The position numbers and the translations under genes are program-made. From Thalassospira tepidiphila MCCC 1A03514 (GTDB lineage: Bacteria > Pseudomonadota > Alphaproteobacteria > Rhodospirillales > Thalassospiraceae), in assembly GCF_001662875.1 (NCBI RefSeq), contig NZ_JPVZ01000002.1, forward strand, positions 310,001-374,000: a DNA stretch of 64,000 bases, read 5' to 3'. Position 1 is the first letter of the stretch; every line of letters begins with the position of its first letter. Positions 1 to 8,693 of the stretch are shown here, piece after piece. A model generated the notes under the pieces. It was not told the DNA's origin. It searched no databases and saw only the letters and a program-made list of their open reading frames with translations.

Positions 1-1156
1 CGGATTTGAGCTGTCCACAGGCGGCCAGAATATCACGGCCGCGCGGCCAGCGGATCGGCGCTTCGTAGCCGTTATCAAGCAGGATTTGCGCGAATTTCTT
101 GATATCGTTGGTCGGCGTGCATTCGTAATCCGAACCCGGCCATTTGTTGAACGGGATCAGGTTGAACTTGCAGTGAACGCCTTTGACCAGTTTGGCCAGC
201 GCACGCGCATGTTCGGGTTTGTCGTTCACGCCTTTCAGCATGACATATTCCATGGTGATCGGACGGGCGTTCGACATGCCCGGATAGTTCCGGCACGCAT
301 CCATCAGTTCTTTTAGCGGGTATTTCTTGTTGATCGGCATGATTTCGTTGCGCAGATCATCATCAGGCGCATGCAGCGAGATCGCCAGACCAACGCCAAG
401 GTCTTCGCCACAGCGCACGATTTCCGGCACCACGCCCGAGGTCGAAAGCGTAATGCGGCGGCGCGAGATCGAAATACCTTCGCCGTCCATGGCAATGCGC
501 AGGGCATCGCGAACGTTTTCATAGTTAAACAGCGGCTCGCCCATGCCCATCATGACGATGTTTGACAGGCGACGGATGCCATTGGCCGGGGTCGGCCATT
601 CGCCGTAGCTGTCGCGCGCGACCATGAACTGGCTGACGATTTCGCCCGGGGTCAGGTTACGCACCAGAAGCTGGGTACCGGTGTGGCAGAATTTGCAGGT
701 CAGCGTGCAACCCACCTGCGATGAAATGCAGACAGCACCGCGATCTTCGTTGCGATCAGGGATATAGACCGTCTCGGCCTCGTTGCCGTCATGGAACTTC
801 ATCAGCCATTTGTGGGTGTCGTCAGTACTTTTCTGATCGGCTGTCAAAACCGGACGCCCGACATAGAAATCCTGCGCCAGGCGATCGCGCAGCTTTTTGG
901 AAATGTTGGTCATGTCCTCGATGTCGGTAACACCGCGGTTATAGATCCAGTTCCAAAGCTGTTTGACGCGGAACTTGCTTTCGCCCATGCCAGCCATGAG
1001 TTCGGTCAGTTCTTCGCGGGTGATGCCGACCAGATCACGACGCCCGTCGGCAGCCTGCCCATTGGCGGCGCGCGAAACGAAGTCGGACAGCGACGGCCCA
1101 TCCTGCTTGGCAGGGGCATCGGTCAGGGGTGCGTTTTCGGTCAGGACGTCGGTCAT
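1..1156 (-). CDS. rlmN: 23S rRNA (adenine2503-C2)/tRNA methyltransferase RlmN, 3' end cut by window edge
   Basis: Radical-SAM methyltransferase that adds a C2 methyl to A2503 of 23S rRNA and, in this family, A37 of some tRNAs; cytoplasmic. About 385 residues are visible from an ATG at 1156. The iron-sulfur cysteines appear as C150, C154 and C157 (CTLTCKFC). The typical GMGEPL motif and the loop [19 protein letters not shown] follow. The C-terminal AACGQL segment carrying the second catalytic cysteine is just inside the left edge, so only a short tail is missing. The N-terminus is some 20 residues longer than a minimal RlmN, and a later start is possible. Identification is secure from the motif set. 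Confidence 0.96.
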   Translation of the reverse strand, partial: MTDVLTENAPLTDAPAKQDGPSLSDFVSRAANGQAADGRRDLVGITREELTELMAGMGESKFRVKQLWNWIYNRGVTDIEDMTNISKKLRDRLAQDFYVGRPVLTADQKSTDDTHKWLMKFHDGNEAETVYIPDRNEDRGAVCISSQVGCTLTCKFCHTGTQLLVRNLTPGEIVSQFMVARDSYGEWPTPANGIRRLSNIVMMGMGEPLFNYENVRDALRIAMDGEGISISRRRITLSTSGVVPEIVRCGEDLGVGLAISLHAPDDDLRNEIMPINKKYPLKELMDACRNYPGMSNARPITMEYVMLKGVNDKPEHARALAKLVKGVHCKFNLIPFNKWPGSDYECTPTNDIKKFAQILLDNGYEAPIRWPRGRDILAACGQLKS

Positions 1157-1256
1157 CCCGGGCTCTCTCTTTTGCGTAGTGTGGGTTTGCCAGACAGCTT
1201 TTTGGCCGTCTTGTTCTGGCGTCAGCGGGACTATACCAGAAATGATGCAAAAATGC

Positions 1257-1281
1257 TTGGCCCCGCATATAGCGGGGCCGG
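1257..1281 (-). terminator. Probable terminator downstream of the IalB-like gene
   Basis: A perfect 8-bp stem (1259-1266 with 1272-1279, loop of five) is followed on the minus strand, after five bases, by a run of five T. It sits in the 230-bp gap between the 3' end of the IalB-like gene and the start of rlmN, which suits a terminator for the former. Confidence 0.6.
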
Positions 1282-1386
1282 GTCGATTTAGAAACGATAA
1301 ATTTCACATTGCAGCTATCACAGCATTGCAATCACGGTTGCAAAGCAGGCTGTGACGGCCCCACCAACCGGTTTGATCAGCTAGGA

Positions 1387-1950
1387 TCAGTTGACCGGCT
1401 TGGTGTTGCAAGCCTTTGAAATCGCGTTATAGGCGTTGGTAAAGCCCGACAGCGAATAGGTATCGGTGGTCTTGGTATCGCGTGACGAATAGCCAACCAC
1501 AACCATGGTCGATCCGGCTTTCATCGCGCTGACCAGTTTGCGGTCTTCTTCGCTGTTTACCGCCCAGGCGGAGTCATCATGGGTGAACAGCTTGAAACTT
1601 TTGGAATCGATTCGAAGATCAACCTCGCTGCCCGATTTGTAGGTATAGCCGGTAATGAAGCTGACTTCATTAAGCAGCTTGAGTGCCGGGCGATGGGTGA
1701 CCATGACATAGATTTTGCCACGCTGGGTGTAGTCGCCTTTGGCCGAGGTCGGCTGGCTGCCCATATAGCAGACTTTCTGGCCATCCTCGGAATAGGTGTA
1801 GGCTTCCCACTTGCCGTAAACATCAATCAGCTGCGGGGAGTTCTGGGCCTGTGCCACATTGGTCGCAAAACCAAGCGCAAGCAGACAGGCAACCGCGCCA
1901 AAAGCGGCGGCAAACGAATTTCTGACGAGACGATGGGCGTGTTTTTTCAT
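1387..1950 (-). CDS. Invasion-associated locus B (IalB) family protein
   Basis: Secreted or periplasmic protein of 187 residues. A signal peptide is clear: Lys/Arg-rich start, a hydrophobic stretch around residues 13-30 and an Ala-Gln-Ala cleavage site near residue 36. The mature part has family features, including YGKWEAYTYSEDGQKVCYM near the start, a VTHRP segment in the middle and a final cysteine region (KACNT). Bartonella IalB gives the family its name, but the proteins are widespread in free-living alphaproteobacteria and their biochemical role is not settled. No operon partner is apparent, and a hairpin terminator follows. The 280 bases upstream hold no recognisable gene. Confidence 0.8.
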   Translation of the reverse strand: MKKHAHRLVRNSFAAAFGAVACLLALGFATNVAQAQNSPQLIDVYGKWEAYTYSEDGQKVCYMGSQPTSAKGDYTQRGKIYVMVTHRPALKLLNEVSFITGYTYKSGSEVDLRIDSKSFKLFTHDDSAWAVNSEEDRKLVSAMKAGSTMVVVGYSSRDTKTTDTYSLSGFTNAYNAISKACNTKPVN

Positions 1951-2229
1951 GAGGTCGCGTATCGTGTCTGAAGTTTCGGGATCGGTCCGACCGGACCACG
2001 TTAGGACGCATAAAATCCAAAGGATATGGCAAATTTATGAGGCTCGTTTTCCGAGATTGCCGCCAAAAGGTAAAGATTAAACCAAGGAATGCGTCCAACC
2101 GGGCGCATACAGGCAAATTTTACAAATTATTCTGTGGATGACGCCGGACGCCCGCCATGGGTGGTGTTGCGCTTCTTGACGGGATTGCCGGTAAACCGTT
2201 GTCACAACACTAAAATTGATCGGCAGATG

Positions 2230-2748
2230 TCAGCCGCGAGCGAGATTCTTTTTGACCACCTGATCGAGGCAATCCTGAACCGTGATCGGCTGATTTCCGC
2301 GCCGCATGCGCGCCAGCATGTGACGGAGTTCACGAGGCGCGCCTTCGGTTGCCGGGGCAAAGAAGGCATCAAACGAACATTGATCGGATCTGTATTGCCA
2401 GACGCGGATGTCACCTTCACCGCGGATCATTTCCGGTTCGCCGATTTTGGCTTCGACTTCCGGTTCTGACAGACCCTTGAGCGATGCGTTGGGCACCGGC
2501 TTGAACGGTATGGCGGCCGTTGTGGTGCGTGATTTAGAATTTTCCGGCCGCCTGCGGGCTTCGGGCTGGGTCGTGGTGACGTTGCCCTTGGTATTAAGCT
2601 CGCCGTAATTGGTGTTTGTCGAACCCGGTGGCACTGAAGACCCGCCGCCACAGGCCGAAAGACCCATGGCAATGAGCGCCAGAAGCAAAATCACCCCGAA
2701 TGGACGGGTGACGTCTGTTCGGGGTGAGGTTTGGGTCAGGGCAATCAT
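2230..2748 (-). CDS. Predicted lipoprotein, function unknown
   Basis: 172-residue protein. A hydrophobic segment at residues 18-30 is followed by a lipobox L30-S-A-C33, so it should be lipidated at C33 and anchored facing the periplasm. A low-complexity Gly/Ser/Thr/Pro linker spans about residues 34-85. The C-terminal part (about 88-172) contains LSEPEVEAKIGEPEMIRGEGDIRVWQ, which resembles the small SmpA/OmlA-type fold (G.P...R.EG...W.Y). That resemblance is inferred from pattern only. The start lies 12 bases beyond the stop of the bactofilin gene, so the two are probably co-transcribed, which hints at an envelope role. Confidence 0.7.
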   Translation of the reverse strand: MIALTQTSPRTDVTRPFGVILLLALIAMGLSACGGGSSVPPGSTNTNYGELNTKGNVTTTQPEARRRPENSKSRTTTAAIPFKPVPNASLKGLSEPEVEAKIGEPEMIRGEGDIRVWQYRSDQCSFDAFFAPATEGAPRELRHMLARMRRGNQPITVQDCLDQVVKKNLARG

Positions 2749-2760
2749 GCGCGCTAAAAA

Positions 2761-3477
2761 TCAGGAATCGTCAGATTTGCGCGGGATGGTGATTGCGCCG
2801 GTGCTGCCGCCGCGGCTTATACCGGTGTCAGCGCCTTCGACATATTCCAGCTCGCCCTTGATGCGGGCACCATTTTCGATCTGAAGCGCACCATAGGTGA
2901 TCTTGCCGCTGATTTCAGCCGAGTGGACGACAACCACACGGCCAGCCGTCAGTTCACCTTCGAACTTGCCGCTGATTTCGGCCTCATCCACCTGGGCAGA
3001 ACCGATGAAGCTGCCACCTTCGGAAACTTCGAGGCGCGAGCATTCCTTGATCTGGGCTTCGACAACGCCTTCGACGACCAGAACGTCACAGGAACCGATT
3101 TCACCTTTGAGCGTGATGTCACGACCAACTGTCAGTTTCTTGCCCTCGGAAGAGTGGCTACCCGATCCTCCCGGGCGACCGGAACTGCCGCGGGTCGGGA
3201 TTTCAAGCGGGCGCTTCGGGATTTCCGGGCGGAAGTTGGTGGAGTGCGGTTTGCTGGACATTTGCGGTTCATCCTTTGTGCGCGGTTGGGTGAAGAGCCG
3301 CGGCTCTGTTCGTTTTTCTGTTTTTTCGAACGTGCGGGTTTCGCTGGCTTTGTCAGATGCAGCATCAGAGGCCGAGGTCATCGTCCCGGAAAGCTTGTCT
3401 GATCCATCCAGGCGAGATGTATCTGACGAAGTCGCACTTCTGTCGACTGTTTTGTTGGCTTTTTTCTTTCCAAACAT
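2761..3477 (-). CDS. Bactofilin family cytoskeletal protein
   Basis: 238 residues. The first 110 are a charged, Ser/Thr/Pro-rich disordered region beginning MFGKKKANK. Residues about 113-212 form the bactofilin (DUF583) beta-helix, recognisable by short repeating strands such as VGRDITLKGEIGSCDVLVVEG and AEISGKFEGELTAGRVVV. Bactofilins polymerise without nucleotide at the inner membrane and scaffold envelope enzymes, for example those shaping stalks or peptidoglycan. The N-terminal extension is longer than in minimal bactofilins and may bind membrane or partners. The downstream lipoprotein gene follows after 12 bases. No M23 peptidase, a common partner, is next to it here. Confidence 0.9.
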   Translation of the reverse strand: MFGKKKANKTVDRSATSSDTSRLDGSDKLSGTMTSASDAASDKASETRTFEKTEKRTEPRLFTQPRTKDEPQMSSKPHSTNFRPEIPKRPLEIPTRGSSGRPGGSGSHSSEGKKLTVGRDITLKGEIGSCDVLVVEGVVEAQIKECSRLEVSEGGSFIGSAQVDEAEISGKFEGELTAGRVVVVHSAEISGKITYGALQIENGARIKGELEYVEGADTGISRGGSTGAITIPRKSDDS

Positions 3478-3545
3478 GGGATGACCAGATCCTTAGAGTT
3501 GCAGTTTCGATGTTGGTCTAGGTGTATCGGCCTTGCGGTTACCGG

Positions 3546-4223
3546 TCAGGCGGTCTCGGGCACATAGGTGCCAAGGCGCACAGAATAGTGGACCATAAAG
3601 GCGGTGGCGATGATCGGTGCGACCAGATTGACCAAGGGAATGGTCATCAGGAAGGTCAAACCGACCCCGGCAATCCAAAGCTTTTTCTGGCGGCTTTTGC
3701 GAATGGCCTCAACCGTCCGCGCATCATAGCGGCGTGCGGCAACCAGTTCAAAATATTCACGCGACAAAAGATAGCCATTCATCCCGTAAAACGCGATTAC
3801 ATAGAGCGGCCCGGCCAGAAGAAGCGGCAAAATCAGAATGTTAAGCGCCAAAGCCGTCAGGGCGAATTTAAGACCGCTGATCAGCGCATCAATGATCGGC
3901 TGTGGACGGGTATCGGGCAGGGTCGGATAGTGCTTGTCTTCGACCGCGTCGGCAATCTGATCGAGCAGAAGGCTCGAGATCAGGACCGTGGCCGCGGGAA
4001 ACAGCAACAGCACAAGAAGCGTCAGACCAATGCCCAGAAGCCAGTCCACGGCGGTTTCAAGCCAGCCACCATCAGTGAAGAAGGTGACGGAATTCAGGCC
4101 AAACCAGATCAGGACCCACAACCCGACAATGGTTGCCAGCGCACCGGCAACACCGATCAGCACAACTTTGCGAAAACGCGGGTCGGAAAACTGCGCAACG
4201 GATTTCAGAAAGTCATTGATCAT
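3546..4223 (-). CDS. EI24 / CysZ-like integral membrane protein
   Basis: From the ATG at 4223 (MINDFLKSVAQ) the protein has 225 residues; an in-frame ATG 63 bases upstream gives an unlikely extension. Several strong hydrophobic segments are visible (around LIGVAGALATIVGLWVLIWFGL, WLLGIGLTLLVLLLFP, LALNILILPLLLAGPLYVI and LWIAGVGLTFLMTIPLVNLV). The conserved pattern near NGYLLSREYFE is characteristic of the EI24 domain. CysZ in enterobacteria is a sulfate permease of this family, but alphaproteobacterial members are generally annotated only as EI24 proteins and I do not assign sulfate transport. It lies 68 bases from the start of the bactofilin gene. Confidence 0.85.
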   Translation of the reverse strand: MINDFLKSVAQFSDPRFRKVVLIGVAGALATIVGLWVLIWFGLNSVTFFTDGGWLETAVDWLLGIGLTLLVLLLFPAATVLISSLLLDQIADAVEDKHYPTLPDTRPQPIIDALISGLKFALTALALNILILPLLLAGPLYVIAFYGMNGYLLSREYFELVAARRYDARTVEAIRKSRQKKLWIAGVGLTFLMTIPLVNLVAPIIATAFMVHYSVRLGTYVPETA

Positions 4224-4383
4224 GGAAGATGTCGGTCCTGTCCTGTCATATGTCGAGTGTGCGGAATATATCCGCAAGGGAATCATGCATTAGTTTAGTA
4301 GGCAATTAAAATTAACAGCCTGTGAAATCAGGGGGTGGCTTTGCAGATTTCCCAAGAATGCGACATCTATCGCAGGCATCAGG

Positions 4384-4423
4384 CAAAAAAAAGGCGTCCG
4401 GCCAGGGGGGAGAACCGGACGCC
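4384..4423 (-). terminator. Rho-independent terminator of the candidate small RNA
   Basis: Perfect 9-bp GC-rich stem (4393-4401 with 4415-4423) followed on the minus strand by eight T (4392-4385). One of the strongest intrinsic terminators in the window. The nearest upstream minus-strand gene (the LolA-like one) ends over 300 bases away, supporting an independent short transcript. Confidence 0.8.
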
Positions 4424-4513
4424 AGCGCTCCGATAATCTGGAGCGTGAGGAAAGGTAGGGGAGACCTTTTCCTCACACCGGGTTCCCGTCGTTTAGGGGA
4501 ACCTTGTGACAGA
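4384..4513 (-). ncRNA. Candidate small RNA with four hairpins and C-rich loops
   Basis: On the minus strand a roughly 128-nt transcript can be drawn from about 4512 to the T-run at 4392-4385. In order it folds as: stem 4503-4497/4487-4481 (7 bp); stem 4476-4464/4456-4445 (12 bp with one bulged base) with loop CUCCCCU; stem 4445-4440/4431-4426 (6 bp, sharing one base with the previous stem); and a perfect 9-bp terminator stem 4423-4415/4401-4393 with a C-rich loop (UUCUCCCCCC), followed by eight U. The C-rich loops could pair with Shine-Dalgarno sequences, as described for alphaproteobacterial sRNAs such as the alpha-r14 and CcsR/cuckoo types. I do not claim membership of either. No credible ORF lies here. 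Confidence 0.6.
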
Positions 4514-4518
4514 CTCAC

Positions 4519-4546
4519 ATATAGGAAGCACAGGGCGTCCGTGCCA
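4519..4546 (-). promoter_or_regulatory. Candidate promoter of the small RNA
   Basis: Minus strand: TGGCAC (4546-4541), 16-base spacer, CTATAT (4524-4519). CTATAT is the preferred -10 form in alphaproteobacteria; the -35 is only a partial match. It would start transcription near 4512, immediately before the first hairpin. Confidence 0.45.
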
Positions 4547-4735
4547 TGGGTTTGGGCCCGAAAAAGCCGACAAATTTTGAAACTTTTCGCTGATTCCAAT
4601 CTGCGGTGATTTCGTTACGAAATCACAATTACATTCACCACTTGGCCAAGCAGTTGAATCAGAAAATATTCTTGATCCGGCACCGGTTTACGGGCGGTTC
4701 AAAGACATCAAAATCGGATGGGAAAAATTTTTGGC

Positions 4736-5434
4736 CTAGTTGCGCTGATTTGGCCAGATGCGTTCAAATTTGAACAGTTCCGGGTCAAGCTGCATGCCCT
4801 CTTCGGTATTGAACAGGGTGACCGTGGTCTCGACCCCGGTCGGGTCCTTGACGCTCCACTGACGCAGCTGCATCGGCTTTTCGGTGAACACCAGGGTTAC
4901 ACTTCCAGCACCCGGATCGGATTTGCGCACCAGTTCAACGCGGACAGTTTCGGCCGTGCGACGATAATCGACAATCTTGACCTTGTCGGTCAGCGAGATG
5001 TTTTCCGCCAGGATGATCCCGGCCGGGGTTTCATCAATGTCGAAATAGGTCGGTGCGTTGATTTCCTTGTCATAATAGATGAAATCATGACCGGTCGAGA
5101 CCAGCAGGATCTGGGCCGGCGGGTTATATTCAAACCGCATCTTGCCGGGGCGTTCCATATAAAGATCGCCTTCGGCCGCACCGCCATCCGATGAAATCTG
5201 AACGAACTCGGCCTTGAGCGTCGTGATCCCGGCCAGATAGTTTTCGATCTTTTCGATCATCTCAGGCGTGATCTGATCGCTTGCTTGCGCATGGGCTGTA
5301 CTTGGCAACAGGGTCAGACTGGTGACGGCACCAAGACCGATGGCGGATGCAATGACACTTGCCGCAAGAACGGCGCGGCCTTTCTTGCCAAACAATTTCC
5401 AGCGAGTCTTCGGTTCTTGGTTCAAACGGGTCAT
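4736..5434 (-). CDS. lolA: LolA-family outer-membrane lipoprotein carrier-like protein
   Basis: 232 residues from the ATG at 5434; the open frame continues upstream, but a Lys/Arg-rich start (MTRLNQEPKTRWKLFGKKGR), a hydrophobic stretch and an AHA-QA cleavage site fit a signal peptide only from here. The mature domain shows LolA hallmarks: KIENYLAGITTLKAEFVQ, GDLYMERPGKMRFEYNPPAQ, FIYYDKE and late strands with GVETTVTLFN. LolA shuttles lipoproteins across the periplasm to the outer membrane. No lolB or ftsK partner is nearby. The tail before the signal core is longer than in enterobacterial LolA. Confidence 0.88.
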   Translation of the reverse strand: MTRLNQEPKTRWKLFGKKGRAVLAASVIASAIGLGAVTSLTLLPSTAHAQASDQITPEMIEKIENYLAGITTLKAEFVQISSDGGAAEGDLYMERPGKMRFEYNPPAQILLVSTGHDFIYYDKEINAPTYFDIDETPAGIILAENISLTDKVKIVDYRRTAETVRVELVRKSDPGAGSVTLVFTEKPMQLRQWSVKDPTGVETTVTLFNTEEGMQLDPELFKFERIWPNQRN

Positions 5435-5668
5435 GTGTCTTACCGGTGTTCGTAACAATTCGTTGATCGCAATCATGGCGATTGCAGAAGGTGAATGGCG
5501 GATGATAAAAATCGTGCCAAATAGTAACCACTCACTGCGAGTAACATATCGCATCATTTGGCCGGGAAGGCCAGCCGGGTCAAGCCATGCCCGCAAATGA
5601 CCTTAATTGGCCGTTTTGAGCCTTAATTGCAGGTCATTTGACCACCGGCAAGCAGGAGAACACGTTTA

Positions 5669-6613
5669 ATGAGCCGTATCGTCGCCATCCAGATGGACCC
5701 GATCGAGAGCATCGACATCAAGGGGGATTCGACCTTTGTCATGGGCCTTGAAGCCCAGGCGCGGGGATATGACCTTTTGCATTATCATCCCGATGACATG
5801 TTCTATGACCGGGGCCGGATCAAGGCGGAAGTCCGCCCGATGACGTTGCGCTACGAACATGGCAACCACCATGATCTGGGCGAAGCACGGGTGATTGATC
5901 TGGCGCGCGAAACAGATGTGATCCTGATGCGTCAGGATCCGCCGTTTGACATGAACTATATCACCGCGAGCCATCTGCTTGAGGCGATCCACCCGGAAAC
6001 CTTTGTGGTCAACCATCCGGGCCATGTCCGCAATGCGCCGGAAAAGATCTTTGTCACCGAGTTCCCTGATCTGATGCCGCCGACCCTGATCACGCGGTCG
6101 GCAGCCCGCATCAAGGAATTCCGCGAAGAATTCAAGGACATCATCGTCAAGCCGCTGTTTGGCAATGGCGGGGCGGGCGTGTTCCACCTCAAACCCGGTG
6201 ACGAGAACCTGAATTCGCTGCTGGAACTGTTTGCTGCACAGTCGCGCGAACCGCTGATGGTGCAGGCCTATTTGCCCGATGTGCGCAAGGGCGACAAACG
6301 CATCATTCTGGTTGATGGCGAACCGGTGGGCGCGATCAACCGCGTGCCGGCCGAGGGTGAAGCACGTTCAAACATGCATGTCGGCGGTGTGGCCGAGAAA
6401 TCGATGCTGACACCGCGCGAACGCGAGATTTGCGATCGCATCGGGCCGGAGCTTAAGAAACGCGATCTGATCTTTGTCGGGATTGACGTGATCGGCGATT
6501 ACATGACGGAAATCAACGTCACCTCGCCGACCGGTCTTCAGGAGATCAACCGCTTTGACGGCTCCAAGCTGGAAAGCCTGATCTGGGATGCGATTGAGAC
6601 GCGACTTGGCTAG
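5669..6613 (+). CDS. gshB: Glutathione synthetase
   Basis: Catalyses the ATP-dependent joining of gamma-glutamylcysteine and glycine to make glutathione in the cytoplasm. 314 residues, the normal prokaryotic GshB length. The N-terminal substrate domain begins [17 protein letters not shown] and includes [13 protein letters not shown]. The ATP-grasp domain shows [13 protein letters not shown], the [19 protein letters not shown] strand and the metal-binding end [14 protein letters not shown]. An AGCAGGAG ribosome-binding site precedes the ATG. A strong hairpin terminator lies just downstream, so it is probably monocistronic. Confidence 0.97.
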   Translation: MSRIVAIQMDPIESIDIKGDSTFVMGLEAQARGYDLLHYHPDDMFYDRGRIKAEVRPMTLRYEHGNHHDLGEARVIDLARETDVILMRQDPPFDMNYITASHLLEAIHPETFVVNHPGHVRNAPEKIFVTEFPDLMPPTLITRSAARIKEFREEFKDIIVKPLFGNGGAGVFHLKPGDENLNSLLELFAAQSREPLMVQAYLPDVRKGDKRIILVDGEPVGAINRVPAEGEARSNMHVGGVAEKSMLTPREREICDRIGPELKKRDLIFVGIDVIGDYMTEINVTSPTGLQEINRFDGSKLESLIWDAIETRLG

Positions 6614-6641
6614 GCCATCCTCATATCACTAAAACGAAATC

Positions 6642-6669
6642 GGGCAGGTGATCATCACCTGCCCTTTTT
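6642..6669 (+). terminator. Terminator of gshB
   Basis: Inverted repeat GGGCAGGTG / CACCTGCCC (6642-6650 with 6656-6664, loop of five) followed by five T, 29 bases after the gshB stop. A-rich sequence on the other side may also let it act on the minus strand for the cupin gene. Confidence 0.85.
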
Positions 6670-6717
6670 GTTGGGTGATTTTGTGGGGCTTGAGCCCGGC
6701 CTTGATCAGCGCTTTGA

Positions 6718-7017
6718 TCAGCGCGCCTTGACCTCGACCTCGACAAAGGTGATGGCAAAGTCATTGTTGTTAATGACGTTATGGGACACGCCGGTCTTGC
6801 GGGCATAGGATTTCCCGGCGGTCATGTCGGACGGAAACGTTGTGCCGTCGTCGTTAACAATGGTCAGGGTGCCAGTCGTCATCGGGACGACGACATAATC
6901 CATGCCGTGAACATGATCACCGGTTTCGGAGCCGGGCGGGAAGTGCCATTCGGTCACCTTGACGGCATCGTCATCAACCTGAACGGTGGGAATGGCTTTG
7001 GGGCGCTGTGCAGTCAC
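6718..7017 (-). CDS. Small cupin-domain protein
   Basis: 99 residues making up a single cupin barrel. Motif 1 is recognisable as PGSETGDHVHGMDYVVVPMTTG, with histidines that could bind a metal, and motif 2 as GKSYARKTGVSHNVINNND. Stand-alone cupins of this size have very varied roles (isomerases, dioxygenases, sensing), so no substrate is assigned. It converges with gshB and is divergent, across about 200 bases without a gene, from the PhoD-like gene. Confidence 0.8.
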   Translation of the reverse strand: MTAQRPKAIPTVQVDDDAVKVTEWHFPPGSETGDHVHGMDYVVVPMTTGTLTIVNDDGTTFPSDMTAGKSYARKTGVSHNVINNNDFAITFVEVEVKAR

Positions 7018-7216
7018 TGGGTTTCTCCAATTTTTGCGGTTAACCCGTTGATGATAGCGACAAGTCCCTCATGCTGCTTGCCTTTTTTAAGTCCGCCTGA
7101 TGTGTGACTTTGACGATGCCGTCGCCGTCCGGTTCCGCTAAGCTGGAACTAACGCGGCGATCAAACGTATGTTTCAAGGGTCAAGTTCACATCATTTTGG
7201 CAGGTAGTAACAGCGC

Positions 7217-8674
7217 ATGACCAGCTCCGAGGCGACAAAAATCACCGATCAGGATCTTTATGGGCCGTTCCTGTTTGCCCGGGGTGCTGATGCCAAGACG
7301 GCAAAGCTCGCCGCCCTTGTGGTTGCCGATGATGATGCAGAAATCCCGGAATTTCGGGCTAATGGCCGTGATGTCATTGCGCCGTCAAAGCTTGCCAGCC
7401 TGTTTGGCCGAAGCTATTGGCGGTTTGATTTTGAACTGCCGTCAAACCGGGTTGCGACATATAGTTTCGGAAACGAAACATATGAAGTTTGCACCGATCT
7501 TGGGGGTGATCTTCGCATCGGGTTTGTGTCGTGCAACGGTCAGGAAGACGGCGATCTGGACCGGCCGCTTGAAGACCGCAATGCGCTCTGGACGGATTTG
7601 GGCAAAGAGCACGCAAAGCAGCCCTTCTCGCTTTTGCTGCATGGCGGCGATCAGATTTACGCCGACGGCGTCTGGGAATGCCACGAGGATATCATTGCCT
7701 GGGACAAGGCCGGGCGCAGTGAACGGCTGGCGACCGCCTTTTCCGATATCATGCGCGATGCCGTTTTGAAATTCTACCTTGATCATTATCTGGCGATTTA
7801 TGGCCAACCGCAGATCCGCCACATGCTGGCGCGCGTGCCGTCGCTGATGATGTGGGATGACCATGACATTTTTGATGGCTGGGGCAGTCACAAGAAGTGG
7901 TTTCAGGGCAGTGCCGTTGCCAAGGGCATGTTTGACTGCGCACGCCAGGCCTTTTGCCTGATGCAGCTTGGCTGCACACCCGATGATTTGCCTGACATGG
8001 TCAAGGATCGTGAGGGCATAAGCCTTGGCTGGCGCACCGATTTTCCGGGGGTCAGTATTGTTGCGCCCGATTTGCGATCCGAACGGACACCAAATGACGT
8101 GATGGGGGCGCATGGCTGGCGCGATTTGCCCGAGATGCTCAAAACCGTGCCGGATGGCAATCGTATTCTTCTGATGTCGAGTGTACCGGTGATAGGGCCG
8201 CGACTATCGTTGATCGAGATGGTGTTGCATCTTTCCCCCCGTGCCCAGAAATACGAGGATGACCTGCGCGATCAGTGGCAAAGCCGCTGGCACCGGCGCG
8301 AATGGTGCCGTTTCCTTGAGCTGATCGAAGAAATCGCCAACGAGCACGACCATGAGATCACCCTGCTTTCGGGGGAAATCCATGTCGCAACCCGGGGCAC
8401 CTTTGAAACCAAGGGCAAAACCATCCATCAACTGGTGGCATCGGGCATTTCGCACACCGCACCACCCGCAACCTTTGCCAGGGTTTTGGGCCTTCTGGCA
8501 TGGATCGGGGAGAACCCGCTTCCGGGGCGGCCGACAGAGTTAAAACCGCTGCCGGAACGCAAAGGTACCTATTGTGCGGCGCGAAATTACCTTACACTGT
8601 CACGCAACGACACCAACTGGCATGCCAACTGGCATCTCGAAGGAATTGGCTGGACGCCAAAGTTGCATATTTAG
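7217..8674 (+). CDS. PhoD-like metallophosphatase
   Basis: 485 residues with a calcineurin-like/PhoD catalytic core. Visible metal-site motifs are GFVSC near residue 102, GGDQIYAD at 143-150, the doubled-Asp motif WDDHD at 213-217, and LLSGEIHVATRG near the C-terminal third. No signal peptide or Tat motif is seen at the N-terminus, unlike secreted alkaline phosphatase D, so it is probably cytoplasmic, and the substrate is unknown. The stop at 8674 is 20 bases from the 3' end of the convergent AT-rich protease gene. Confidence 0.85.
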   Translation: MTSSEATKITDQDLYGPFLFARGADAKTAKLAALVVADDDAEIPEFRANGRDVIAPSKLASLFGRSYWRFDFELPSNRVATYSFGNETYEVCTDLGGDLRIGFVSCNGQEDGDLDRPLEDRNALWTDLGKEHAKQPFSLLLHGGDQIYADGVWECHEDIIAWDKAGRSERLATAFSDIMRDAVLKFYLDHYLAIYGQPQIRHMLARVPSLMMWDDHDIFDGWGSHKKWFQGSAVAKGMFDCARQAFCLMQLGCTPDDLPDMVKDREGISLGWRTDFPGVSIVAPDLRSERTPNDVMGAHGWRDLPEMLKTVPDGNRILLMSSVPVIGPRLSLIEMVLHLSPRAQKYEDDLRDQWQSRWHRREWCRFLELIEEIANEHDHEITLLSGEIHVATRGTFETKGKTIHQLVASGISHTAPPATFARVLGLLAWIGENPLPGRPTELKPLPERKGTYCAARNYLTLSRNDTNWHANWHLEGIGWTPKLHI

Positions 8675-8693
8675 TGCCACTATTGACCAGAAA

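Noticed and set aside
4384..4513. Identity as 6S RNA or a riboswitch
   Set aside because: No long open central bubble or aptamer pattern is evident; separate short hairpins with a terminator fit a trans-acting sRNA better.
4312..4609. Overlapping open frames of about 95 codons on both strands
   Set aside because: They lie over the hairpin-rich small-RNA region and have no ribosome-binding site or domain; the open frames are a by-product of the GC-rich stems.
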